Of a DNA stretch of 64,000 nucleotides, positions 24,716-33,307 are shown piece by piece. The notes below the pieces were generated by a model, which had not been told where the DNA came from, made no database searches, and was given only the letters and a program-made list of their open reading frames with translations. The stretch comes from Deltaproteobacteria bacterium (GTDB lineage: Bacteria; Myxococcota_C; UBA6777). Each line of letters starts with the position of its first letter. Position 1 is the stretch's first letter. The stretch lies in NCBI GenBank assembly GCA_002731275.1, contig PCBK01000150.1, positions 1 through 64,000 of the forward strand, written 5' to 3'. A program made the position numbers and the translations under genes.

Positions 24716-24945
24716 GCGCCGCAGGCGCAACACAAACGATACGCAGTATCGTGGGGTTCGGGGTGAAAACCCCGAGCAGGTGTGGACGGCGAGTCCACAA
24801 CGCCAAGCGAAGCGCGGCAGCAAAAGGGGCAAGCGAAGCGCGGCAGCAACAGGGGCAAGTGGCAACTTGCCCAAAAAAGCGGCAGCAAAAAGGGGCAAGT
24901 GGCAACTTGCCCAAAAAAGCGGCAGCAACAGGCGCAAGTGGAAAT
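24716..24945. repeat. Hairpin array with reversed copies of the 58-bp-type unit
   Basis: A series of perfect short hairpins with different stems: GCGCC-GCA-GGCGC (24716-24728), CGATAC-GCA-GTATCG (24737-24751), GGGGTT/AACCCC (24753-24773), and TGTGGAC-GGCGA-GTCCACA (24781-24799). They are followed by repeated GCGAAGCGCGGCAGCAA and two copies of GGCAAGTGGCAACTTGCC. The latter are the reverse complement of the palindrome at 791-906. The array lies between the convergent HIU hydrolase gene and the gene ending at 25026. No protein is likely. Confidence 0.88.
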
Positions 24946-25025
24946 GTGGAAAACAGAAGAGACGACCTGCCCGTCCACAGAAGGCAAGAAAAGTGTGGTC
25001 ATGGGGGAAGAAGAATGAGGACAAA

Positions 25026-25757
25026 TCACACAAACTCAAAGTCAAGCGTGACGTTCCCCTCCTGATTAAATCGGCAATCGACAGACACACCCCCCAACAT
25101 GGGAAAAGAGAAGTTCTTCAGATCAAAAAAGTAGCACCAAATCGAATCGTACGTAAGAACTTGAATAGAAGTGATCCTCTCAGGACGAAAGCAAGAAACA
25201 AACTCAGCGCGATTGATGTCAAGATCACCAAAAGCATATGGCAATGGGTCTTCTGCGCCATAACTCGACCATGAGCTATCATTCAAATAACGCTCCCACA
25301 TTGGACCTTTCGCCAAATCGTACAATAGCTCTGAGCTATCGAATGACAATATAGGCTCTAGCCAATCACAAAGGCTATTCTCCATCACTTTCAGCTCCTC
25401 TTTGGAGAGAGTATCTTCGGGAACCTCAGGATACAATAGCCTTACGAGCTGTGATTCATCGACAGCTGGATGGGAAAGTTCCGCCACCTCAACACATTCT
25501 AATCGTTTGAGCCTCCCTCCAAAATCGACAAAACCAAATAAGTCACCGTCAGAATTTATGACGGCCACAAAGTGATGGGAAAAATCATGACGCCTGGATA
25601 ACAACATAGGTGAACGTTCTCCCCAACATTCACGCATGGTTTGGCGCAGCTCCTCGAAAGTCTCTTCATTAGCTTCTCGAAGCAAAGTGACAAATTCGCG
25701 ACATACTGCTTTGTGATCTGATTGCTCTCGCAAGAGCTGTTCGATGTGTTCTCTCAT
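25026..25757 (-). CDS. Hypothetical acidic protein (243 residues)
   Basis: The start is ATG at 25757; AAGGTG lies ten bases upstream, and a TTG at 25763 is an alternative. It opens with a charged helix (REHIEQLLREQSDHKAVCREFVTLLREANEETF), then a strand-rich core (FSHHFVAVINSDGDLFGFVDFGGRLKRLECVEVAE), a middle acidic part and a C-terminal beta region (DSIWCYFFDLKNFSFPMLGGVSVDCRFNQEGNVTLDFEFV). The protein is acidic, with no signal or membrane segment. I do not recognise a family; the shape recalls small SMI1/KNR4- or DUF-type cytoplasmic proteins used as immunity proteins, but no toxin gene is adjacent. It is transcribed in the same direction as the Mqo gene upstream (48 bp gap). Confidence 0.6.
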   Translation of the reverse strand: MREHIEQLLREQSDHKAVCREFVTLLREANEETFEELRQTMRECWGERSPMLLSRRHDFSHHFVAVINSDGDLFGFVDFGGRLKRLECVEVAELSHPAVDESQLVRLLYPEVPEDTLSKEELKVMENSLCDWLEPILSFDSSELLYDLAKGPMWERYLNDSSWSSYGAEDPLPYAFGDLDINRAEFVSCFRPERITSIQVLTYDSIWCYFFDLKNFSFPMLGGVSVDCRFNQEGNVTLDFEFV

Positions 25758-25805
25758 TTTCAATGATCACCTTGGAAAGATGGATTGTGTAGGGAAGAAA
25801 GACAC

Positions 25806-27437
25806 TTAGGGGAGGTTATCGATATTGAGGACTTCGTTGTTGTGTTTGCGGATTTTGCGGAAGAGTTCGTCGTTTTGATTGAGATCTTCACCGTAGGAAG
25901 GGATCATCTCTTTGAGTTTCTTCTGCCACGCTTCACTTTTGACTTCTTCAGGGAAGCAGTCTTCAATCACACGAAGCATCACCGCGACAGCCGTCGATGC
26001 ACCGGGTGAAGCACCAAGCAACGCAGAGAGTGAACCATCTGATGCAGAGACGACCTCTGTACCAAATTGAAGTTTTCCGAGCTTCTTCTCACCCTTTTTG
26101 ATGATCTGAACGCGCTGTCCAGCGATCGCAAGCTCCCAATCCTCTGGCTTGGCTTCCTTGTAGAACCGATGAAGAGCCTGACAACGACCCTTTCTGTCCT
26201 TGAGGACTTCTTTGATCAGATAAATGGTCAGTGGGACGTTGTCCATCCCAGCCGCGATCATGGGCACGAGGTTATCAGGGCGAAAGCTCGTAAACAGATC
26301 GAGATACGAACCGTTCTTGAGATACTTGGTCGAGAAGCCAGCGAACGGACCAAACAACAACTTGCGCTTACCATCAATGGTGCGTGTGTCGAGGTGAGGA
26401 ACAGACATCGGAGGTGCGCCAATTTCAGCGTTCCCGTACACTTTGGCCAGATGTTGATCGACGATCTTGGGATTGTCACAGATCAACCACTGCCCACCGA
26501 CAGGAAAACCACCATAACCACGACCTTCTGGGATGCCTGATTTTTGCAGCAGAGGCAACGCCCCACCACCAGCTCCCAAAAAGACAAACTTCGCGTTGAT
26601 GAATTCTCTTTTGCCTTGACGTGTATCGTACACATCGACCAACCAACTACAATCTTTGTTGCGTCGGAGATTGGTGACGACACGACTCAAGCGCAGATCA
26701 AAATGGTCTTGCTGCTCAAGATGCCGAGCCATCCCACGCGCCAGATCGCCAAAGTTGACATCCGTCCCATAACGAACCCTCGTCGCAGCGACAACATCTG
26801 ACGCAGGACGATCTTTCATGATCAATGGGACCCACTCTTTGAGCTTCTTGTGGTCATCACTAAACTCCATATCACCAAAGGCAACGGAGTCTTTGAGCAG
26901 CTCATAGCGCTTGCGCAAGAAATCGACGTCGTCCTTGCCAAAGACAAAGCTCAAGTGAGGTACTTGGTTGATAAATGTGGAAGGTTCGCCTAACAGGCCT
27001 TTTTCGACAAGGTGTGACCAAAATTGTAAGCTGACCTCAAAATCGGCATTGATCTTAAAGGCTTTCTTTGTGTCAATGCTGCCATCATCGTTTTGTGGCG
27101 TGTAATTCAGCTCACAATTGCCGGCATGTCCCGTACCAGCGTTATTGAGTGCATCAGTGCTCTCTTTTGCGACGCGATCCAGCTTCTCGACCATGCAAAT
27201 CCGTAGACTTGGATCGAGCTGCTGCAATAACATCCCCAATGTCGTGCTCATCGCCCCTGCACCGACAAGCAACACATCGACGGACTCGACGGCCTTGCTG
27301 CCTGTAGGTGAATCTGCGTTGTGTCCGGATGATATAAAGAACACTTCGCTTCCAGGAAGTACCTTCGTATCAAAGAACCCAGAGACACACAGATAGGTGA
27401 TGATTGCAATGGAGATGACTAAAGAAATCAGTGTCAT
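25806..27437 (-). CDS. mqo: Malate:quinone oxidoreductase with N-terminal membrane anchor
   Basis: A 543-residue FAD enzyme oxidising malate to oxaloacetate with electron transfer to quinone. After a hydrophobic anchor (residues 2-23, LISLVISIAIITYLCVSGFF) and a 25-residue linker comes the dinucleotide fold VDVLLVGAGAMSTTLGMLL, then family blocks LNNAGTGHAGNCELNYTPQ, GTDVNFGDLARGM, FVFLGAGGGALPLLQKSGI, FPVGGQWL, FGPFAGFSTKYLKNGS and LLGASPGASTAVAVML. The usual enzyme is peripheral and lacks such a helix, so the anchor is a variation. GGAG lies seven bases before the ATG. It fits the ureide cluster, since glyoxylate made there becomes malate by malate synthase. The opposite orientation suggests separate regulation. 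Confidence 0.95.
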   Translation of the reverse strand: MTLISLVISIAIITYLCVSGFFDTKVLPGSEVFFISSGHNADSPTGSKAVESVDVLLVGAGAMSTTLGMLLQQLDPSLRICMVEKLDRVAKESTDALNNAGTGHAGNCELNYTPQNDDGSIDTKKAFKINADFEVSLQFWSHLVEKGLLGEPSTFINQVPHLSFVFGKDDVDFLRKRYELLKDSVAFGDMEFSDDHKKLKEWVPLIMKDRPASDVVAATRVRYGTDVNFGDLARGMARHLEQQDHFDLRLSRVVTNLRRNKDCSWLVDVYDTRQGKREFINAKFVFLGAGGGALPLLQKSGIPEGRGYGGFPVGGQWLICDNPKIVDQHLAKVYGNAEIGAPPMSVPHLDTRTIDGKRKLLFGPFAGFSTKYLKNGSYLDLFTSFRPDNLVPMIAAGMDNVPLTIYLIKEVLKDRKGRCQALHRFYKEAKPEDWELAIAGQRVQIIKKGEKKLGKLQFGTEVVSASDGSLSALLGASPGASTAVAVMLRVIEDCFPEEVKSEAWQKKLKEMIPSYGEDLNQNDELFRKIRKHNNEVLNIDNLP

Positions 27438-27586
27438 ATACCAGCTCCAGTGTGAAGATTGAAAAAAATGAACTTATCTTCAATTTCATCCTTACGAGCT
27501 GTAAATTACTCCCTCTCGGCCTCTCCATCAAGCTCTTTTTCCAAATATGTCTTCAACATCCCCGAAATGCACGCAAGATATCAACG

Positions 27587-28348
27587 CTATGAGGAGAGGA
27601 CAGGTGCGGAGGTCAGGATGATAGGCTTTTTGTCGGTAATCACGATAGTATGTTCGTATTGTGCGAATCGAGATCCAGCAGGGCCTTTGAGTGTCCAGCC
27701 ATCATCACCTTCCGTCACTTCATCGACATGAAAGGAAAAGAAAGGCTCGATCGTCAACACCAACCCCTTCCAAAAACGACGGCGATCAGAGGGTTCAAAG
27801 TAGGCAGGGATAAACTTGGGGGATTCATGTAGTGCCCGCCCCACACCGTGTCCACCGAGATTCCGAATGACGCGAAAACCACCTTCTTTTGCAACACGTT
27901 CAACAGCACGTCCGATCACGTGAAAGGGTTTCTTAGCACGTGACGCGGCGATCGCTTGGTTGAGTGCATTCTCAGTGTAAACACAGAGTTTTTCGTACTT
28001 CTCCTCAACAGGATGTAGCACAAAAGAACGGCCAGCGTCTGCGAAGAAGCCATCTTTCTCGGCGGAGACGTCTACATTCACGATGTCTCCGGCTTGCAGC
28101 ACGCGCGCTCCGGGGATACCATGTGCCGCCTCTTCGTTGACGCTGATACACGTCGCGCCTGGAAAATCATAGACGAGACGAGGTGCTGAACGAGCCCCTT
28201 CTCTCGCAAGAATCGCCGCACCGATCTCGTCCAATTCGAGCGTCGTCATACCAGGCTCGGCTTTCTTTTGCATCTCCGCGATGGTCAGCGCAACAATCGC
28301 GCCGATCTTTTTCAGCTTGGCAAGTTCTTCTTCTTTTTGTATGGTCAT
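27587..28348 (-). CDS. map: Methionine aminopeptidase, type I
   Basis: A 253-residue protein that removes the initiator methionine. All metal ligands are visible: the first aspartate in IVNVDVSAEKDGFFADAGR with the second in the same run, the histidine in LGGHGVGRALHESP, the glutamate in LTIEPFFSF and the last glutamate in FAQYEHTIVIT. The active-site His lies in EAAHGIPG. The N-terminus has no zinc-finger or linker extension, so it is the short form. It lies 149 bp downstream of the Mqo start on the same strand and divergent from the pseudokinase gene. Probably housekeeping and unrelated to the ureide block. Confidence 0.95.
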   Translation of the reverse strand: MTIQKEEELAKLKKIGAIVALTIAEMQKKAEPGMTTLELDEIGAAILAREGARSAPRLVYDFPGATCISVNEEAAHGIPGARVLQAGDIVNVDVSAEKDGFFADAGRSFVLHPVEEKYEKLCVYTENALNQAIAASRAKKPFHVIGRAVERVAKEGGFRVIRNLGGHGVGRALHESPKFIPAYFEPSDRRRFWKGLVLTIEPFFSFHVDEVTEGDDGWTLKGPAGSRFAQYEHTIVITDKKPIILTSAPVLSS

Positions 28349-28617
28349 AGTGGTTTATTCACCTCGTGTGGTTGCTTTGTGCGAAAAAATCGCAAAAAAC
28401 ATCCCATAATCAACATATTTGACTGGGCTTTGTCGATGTACACCACCAACATATATCATACCCAACTTCATACAGGGTGGGTTGCTGGGTGCAAAAAAGA
28501 AACCCCGTTCTTCAAAGATGCAGTCTATCATGCTACAATGCCTCAAGCCAAGAAGAGTTGATACGTTGAGGTTGTCGTGCGTATCCAAATGTTCTAGCGG
28601 ATACAGGAGTAAGGCGA

Positions 28618-31485
28618 ATGCAAAAGTGTCCTAGTTGTGCGAGCGCGGTCCCAGATGGGATGAAGTTTTGTACCCAATGCGGAAGCAAGCTCGGTGATGC
28701 TGCACCAGCAGCCCCCACACCAACAGCAGAAAAACAACCTGCCACTCCAGCCCCCGTCAAACCAATGACGCCGGCCCCAACAACGGCACCGGCTCCGACA
28801 CCGGCGCCAACACCGGCCCCCTCCATGCCCCCAATGCCTCCCATCTCCAAGCCAGCAGCCACGCAAACCAAAGCACCCCCGCCGCCACCTAACGCTGCGT
28901 TTAAACCGAGCAAAAATCCTCCCCCACCACCCAATGCCGCGTTTAAACCAACAAAGACGCCTCCTCCACCACCTCCTGCAGCAGCCAAAACACCGTTGCC
29001 GCCTATGCAGGCGACCCCTGCACCTTTACCACCAGCCAACACGGCACCTGAGCCTGAGGCAGACACACAAAAAAATCCAGTGGTCGTCGTAGACTCTCCT
29101 CCCCAAGAAGGTGCCCCTGTCACACTCGCCACAAAAGCACCGCAGACGCCCGCTCCAAGTCAACAGGCACCTGACATGTGGGATGCGATCGAAGCAGCCA
29201 CCCCAGCCCCCACTTCAGAAGCGCCCAACGAAGTCGCGGTCAATATCCAAACCCTCGATGAACCAGAAGACTTCAACGCGACAGTGAAAGAAGATGTCTC
29301 AAAGATCATCGCCGAAACACAACCCAAGCAAGAGAGCGCCATCTCCAAAAAAGTGATCCACGGCGCTCCTCCCCCTGTCGAACAAGTAGACGCGCAAGAG
29401 ACTGACTCACAAGCAGTCCGGGTCTCGCTCGACCCCAACGTACAAGTCGAGACATCACGCTCCACGATCGAGGCTATGCCGAGCGTCATCGTCGACGAGA
29501 TCTACAAACAGAAAATCGTCGGCACGCGCTCATCTATGGATGAGAATGCCCAACCAAGCAAAGAAGAACCACTCATCGAGCTGCAAGAGAGTCTTCTCGT
29601 TGGACAACAGTTCGGTCAATACAAGATCGAAGGGCTCCTGCACAAGACGGACTTTGGTGCGGTGTACAAGGCACAACACACCTACCTCCAACAGACCGCT
29701 CACCTCGAAGTCTTCCCGCTCAAACAAGGCGACTCCACGAAGCTCAGTGAGGACTTTCGCAAGTTCGCCACAAAGTACATGCAATTTAAACACCCCTACG
29801 CTGTACAATGGACGGACTTTGGCGAGATTCCCAAGACGGGTTTCTACGCGGTCAAAGAACAATTTGAGAGCAAAAGCCTCGCCGAACGTTTTGCCTCTCG
29901 TGAGCCATTCCCGACTCACAGAATCAGACGAATCATCGAGCAATTAACTCATGTCCTCGAAAAAGCCCACCTCTCAGATTTTCTACACGAAGACATTCGG
30001 CCGGAGAACGTCCACATCACGCTGAACGCGCTCGGTGAAGAGACGATCAAATTAGGTGGTTTTGGTATCCAGTCCGTCTACAAAAAACATAACTGCCGCC
30101 CACTCTCAAAAGAGATCCGCCACCGCATGGCGCAGTACAATTCTCCCGAGCAAGACAAAGCCCCACGTTTTGTGGGACCACGTTCGGACCTCTACAGCCT
30201 CGGAGTGTTACTCTTTGAGTTGCTGACAGGTCGCCCTCCCTTCAATGAATCGGACACCAGCCTCTTGCTCAAAGACCACGTCATCACACCTCCCCCAACC
30301 CTCAAAGAGGTCGCATCGTGGGAGAAATGGCATCCTGAGCTGGAAGCCTTCATCCAGACCGCCTTGGCCAAAGAGAGCGCAGGCCGGCCAGCCGGCGTCG
30401 CAGCCTTCCGAGATGCCTGCTTGCAAGCCATCGACGCCCAACTTCAAAAGGACTTCGTCTCAGCGTCAGGTTCTCACCCCGCCCTCCCCGCAGTCGGACA
30501 ACAAGCGGCGCAGACAGCACAGCAACCTGACCCCTCGACATTCCTGTCCACACCCGCCCCCGCCCAGGATCTTGGTGGCTTTGATGAGCAGGAGTTTGAC
30601 CGCGACTTCAGCGCCTTCGATGCTCTGGACGATGATCTTCCCTCCTCCAAGAAAAACATGATGCTTCCCATCATGCTCGGTGTCATCGCCGTTCTTCTCA
30701 TCGCCATCTGGTTCTTTTTGCCCAGTGGCAAAAAAACGGATAATAAAAACCCCAATCGACGCACCAAAATCACCAAACGCCCCCCCTCCGAACCACGTGA
30801 AACGAAGGTGGGAATGACCAACGTCGAACGACGAACACCACCTCCCAAGCGCGTTGAAGAACCTTCCACCGGAACACCAGACGCAGCCACAGCACCAGAT
30901 GTATCGGAGCCTTCGACACCTCCACCGGCTCGGCGTATCGAGCGTCGTCCTCCACCTGTACGGAGACGTCGCATCGTGAGACCAAGACGACGCATCGTCA
31001 GACCGAGACGGCGCATCGTCAAACCAAGACGACGAGTGATCATCGCGCGTCGTCGTGCGCCTTCGCCCCTCGCAGGAAAAGCCAACGCGCTCAAAAAAGC
31101 ATTCACATCGTGGAAGTCCTCACACAGACTCCACTACAAAGACATCACAGGCGCAAGTCGATTGTACTCAAAAGCCCGCTCCCTTATGAAAAAACGTAAG
31201 TACAGCGCGGCGATCTCAACACTCGAAGCGCTCAAAAAGAAATTTGGGAATTACGCCAAACTCACCCGCCCTGTCATGCAAAAGAAATTTAGCCGACTCC
31301 AGGCCGCTCATAAGTGGGCAAAGAAGAAAAAACGCGTCCCCGAAGGCACACTCAAAAGTGTCGAAAACCAACAATTCCCCAAAATCTACATGTTCTTCAT
31401 GAAGGGTAACTTCACCAGTATGAACAAGGCCATGAACAAGGCATTTACAACCCTCAAAACCAACCCCTCTCGCTTCTCTCCCTGA
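28618..31485 (+). CDS. Zinc-ribbon transmembrane pseudokinase (955 residues)
   Basis: Domain order: zinc ribbon (Cys4, Cys7, Cys18, Cys21), a Pro/Ala/Thr-rich disordered region to about residue 190, an acidic stretch, a Hanks-type kinase fold at about 329-590, a membrane helix at 681-701, an Arg-rich repeat (RRRIVRP units, about 780-815) and a C-terminal helical domain. The kinase fold is decayed. The VAIK lysine is Glu364, HRD reads His457-Glu-Asp459, and DFG reads Gly481-Phe-Gly. The APE/RSDLYSLGVLLFELLTGRPPF part is well kept. It is therefore probably a non-catalytic scaffold or nucleotide-free regulator. AGGAG precedes the ATG. The zinc ribbon also occurs in the intact kinase at 49401-51917. 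The substrate or partner is unknown. Confidence 0.88.
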   Translation: MQKCPSCASAVPDGMKFCTQCGSKLGDAAPAAPTPTAEKQPATPAPVKPMTPAPTTAPAPTPAPTPAPSMPPMPPISKPAATQTKAPPPPPNAAFKPSKNPPPPPNAAFKPTKTPPPPPPAAAKTPLPPMQATPAPLPPANTAPEPEADTQKNPVVVVDSPPQEGAPVTLATKAPQTPAPSQQAPDMWDAIEAATPAPTSEAPNEVAVNIQTLDEPEDFNATVKEDVSKIIAETQPKQESAISKKVIHGAPPPVEQVDAQETDSQAVRVSLDPNVQVETSRSTIEAMPSVIVDEIYKQKIVGTRSSMDENAQPSKEEPLIELQESLLVGQQFGQYKIEGLLHKTDFGAVYKAQHTYLQQTAHLEVFPLKQGDSTKLSEDFRKFATKYMQFKHPYAVQWTDFGEIPKTGFYAVKEQFESKSLAERFASREPFPTHRIRRIIEQLTHVLEKAHLSDFLHEDIRPENVHITLNALGEETIKLGGFGIQSVYKKHNCRPLSKEIRHRMAQYNSPEQDKAPRFVGPRSDLYSLGVLLFELLTGRPPFNESDTSLLLKDHVITPPPTLKEVASWEKWHPELEAFIQTALAKESAGRPAGVAAFRDACLQAIDAQLQKDFVSASGSHPALPAVGQQAAQTAQQPDPSTFLSTPAPAQDLGGFDEQEFDRDFSAFDALDDDLPSSKKNMMLPIMLGVIAVLLIAIWFFLPSGKKTDNKNPNRRTKITKRPPSEPRETKVGMTNVERRTPPPKRVEEPSTGTPDAATAPDVSEPSTPPPARRIERRPPPVRRRRIVRPRRRIVRPRRRIVKPRRRVIIARRRAPSPLAGKANALKKAFTSWKSSHRLHYKDITGASRLYSKARSLMKKRKYSAAISTLEALKKKFGNYAKLTRPVMQKKFSRLQAAHKWAKKKKRVPEGTLKSVENQQFPKIYMFFMKGNFTSMNKAMNKAFTTLKTNPSRFSP

Positions 31486-31492
31486 TCGCCCC

Positions 31493-32221
31493 TTACAAGA
31501 CCCCCCAACGCTCTAGCACCGCCACCGTCTCAGTGACCTCTCTCCTCAACGCCTCTTGCGCCCTCAACATGTCCACAAAGCGAACCAAATCATCTGCCGT
31601 ATCGACATCCTGAAGGACTTCGGAGAGCAGCCCCACAGTCTCCCCTCGTTCAGCTTGTGCTCGCTGAATGGCCTGGAAATCTTCCCCCTGACTCCAACGA
31701 ATCAACCCTCCCTCTAACACAACAGGAGGCGCTGACGCACCGACCAGATAACAACCCCCTCCATCATCTCCGATCACCAAAGGGTGCTTGAGCAACAACG
31801 CACGAGCTTCTGTGAGGACAGAGAGAGGTAGGTGAGGAAGATCTGTCCCCAATATCAAGACTCGACGAAATCCAGCTCCCAAAAAGTGACGAATCGTAAA
31901 AGACATCGCCTCCCCAATATCCGAAGCCCTCTGCCCTTCAAAGGTTGGCTCCTCGATCACCTCGATCGCCCCTTGCCCAAAGGACTCTTGGAATGTCTCG
32001 ATAGACGCGCCCGGTCGCAGACAAAAGAATGGCGTGACACCGAGTACATCGTCGGTCCCACGTAAACGCCGCACGTAATCCAACAAGAAGGCACGATACA
32101 ACGACGCACATTGTTCATCATCAAGCACGCCAAGAGGCGGAACACGACCTTGCTTGAGGCGGGTTTTGACCTTTCCAGGCTCTGGATATTTGGCGAACAG
32201 CACGAGCGCAGTATCAATCAT
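31493..32221 (-). CDS. Small glycosyltransferase-like protein (DUF2064/TIGR04282 type)
   Basis: A 242-residue protein; I use ATG 32221 because the frame beyond it only reaches a TTG with no ribosome site. It begins ALVLFAKYPEPGKVKTRLK, the nucleotide-binding start of the GT-A fold family that includes CofC-like proteins, then VLILGTDLPHLPLSVL (metal and nucleotide site) and GDDGGGCYLVGAS. Its start overlaps the stop of the upstream GT2 gene by eight bases. These two families are regularly found as neighbours in bacteria, and act on an unknown lipid or surface sugar. The final residues are a helical extension. Function beyond the fold is not known. Confidence 0.85.
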   Translation of the reverse strand: MIDTALVLFAKYPEPGKVKTRLKQGRVPPLGVLDDEQCASLYRAFLLDYVRRLRGTDDVLGVTPFFCLRPGASIETFQESFGQGAIEVIEEPTFEGQRASDIGEAMSFTIRHFLGAGFRRVLILGTDLPHLPLSVLTEARALLLKHPLVIGDDGGGCYLVGASAPPVVLEGGLIRWSQGEDFQAIQRAQAERGETVGLLSEVLQDVDTADDLVRFVDMLRAQEALRREVTETVAVLERWGVL

Positions 32222-33083
32222 CTTTGTGTTCTCTCTGTCGAAGGGATTGGTCGATGAGTTTGACAACAGTTGACGTCAATGTCTTCCAAAAAGCCCACCC
32301 TCCAGGAAATGAACGGTGATAGAGCTGTGACTTGAGGAGCAACGGATCGACGTCAAACAACCTGTACAGTCCCATCACAGAAGCGTTGATCGCGATAGAA
32401 GGCCAGGCTCCGTATTTATCGTATTTTTTGGCGGAGACTTCGACGGGAGAGAGGATCAACTTCCACTGTGATGGGGGGATCATTCGCTTCATCCAATCGG
32501 ACATCTCGACATCCTCCAGAAATCCTCCGACGTAGGGATGGTTCGACGCCAACGCACGTGTCAAAAACATCGCGTTGGTCCCCACGAGTTGTCGATCCAG
32601 CATCGTACGCATCCAGTTGAGGTACTGTTCGGTGAGCAAGAGCGGAGAGAGCCACTTTTTGCCAACGTAGACCTTCAGGAATCCTCCCCCAAGAGCTCCT
32701 CGCGAAAAAGCCTCATTCACCCTGTAGAGACCATCAAACGGGAGCTTACAATCGATATGCAAGAAGAGGAGTCCTTCACCTTGTGTGCGTTGTACGCCGA
32801 GATTCATGGCCTCAGCGCGGCTGAGGGGTTGGGCTCCTGTGATCTCATAGTGGTAGCGCACCTTCGTCGAGAGTGAGGGGAACTCACGCAAGAGATCATC
32901 GACAGTATGGCGTACAACATCATGGTGTTCTTCGGGGCCAGAGTCCGAGAGAAAGAGCTCGAAGTCGGGATAAGATTGTGCCGCCAATTGCGCAAAGAAA
33001 GTGCGCAACGTGGTACGGACACGTGCTTCATGGGGACGAGGAAAGAAGAGAGGAACAACGACAGACAATTGCGGATGTATCAT
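32214..33083 (-). CDS. Glycosyltransferase family 2 protein (TIGR04283 type)
   Basis: A 289-residue protein; start ATG 33083, although the ribosome site is weak and an ATG at 33131 is possible. It has a GT-A fold with LSVVVPLFF, SDSGPEEHH and LSRAEAMNLGVQRTQGEGLLFLHIDCKLP, in which HIDCKLP replaces the DxD with a D-x-x pattern typical of this subfamily, then the EDVEMSDWMKR acceptor motif. It is the usual partner of the preceding family; together they are often found near lipid or carotenoid genes. No membrane segment is evident. It is the first gene of a two-gene minus-strand operon, divergent from the flippase-like gene with a 224-bp spacer. Confidence 0.85.
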   Translation of the reverse strand: MIHPQLSVVVPLFFPRPHEARVRTTLRTFFAQLAAQSYPDFELFLSDSGPEEHHDVVRHTVDDLLREFPSLSTKVRYHYEITGAQPLSRAEAMNLGVQRTQGEGLLFLHIDCKLPFDGLYRVNEAFSRGALGGGFLKVYVGKKWLSPLLLTEQYLNWMRTMLDRQLVGTNAMFLTRALASNHPYVGGFLEDVEMSDWMKRMIPPSQWKLILSPVEVSAKKYDKYGAWPSIAINASVMGLYRLFDVDPLLLKSQLYHRSFPGGWAFWKTLTSTVVKLIDQSLRQREHKDD

Positions 33084-33307
33084 CAAAAAACCAAATAACC
33101 TCAAAAGAGACGAAGGCGGAGAAAGAAACATGTGCTTGTCAACGACCTACAACAAGCCCGTGTGAAGATCAAGCGAAGAGACGTGGTTTCTTGACGCAGC
33201 ATCCAGGTGGTTTGTTACGAAATTGAAAAGATCTTTGGTTTTGGACTTTGGATTTTGGGGCACATCTGGTAAAAGCATCGTGCAAACGTGTTTCAAACTC
33301 CAAAACA

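Noticed and set aside
24624-25274. A 216-residue plus-strand frame running through the hairpin array
   Set aside because: Its sequence is a translation of the repeats (Arg/Ala/Gly/Lys-rich) and overlaps both the HIU hydrolase and the minus-strand gene; no ribosome site.
28533-29132. A 199-residue Gly-rich reading frame on the minus strand opposite the pseudokinase
   Set aside because: It is the complement of the Pro/Ala/Thr-rich region of the plus-strand gene, has no ribosome site, and its composition is just the mirror of proline codons.
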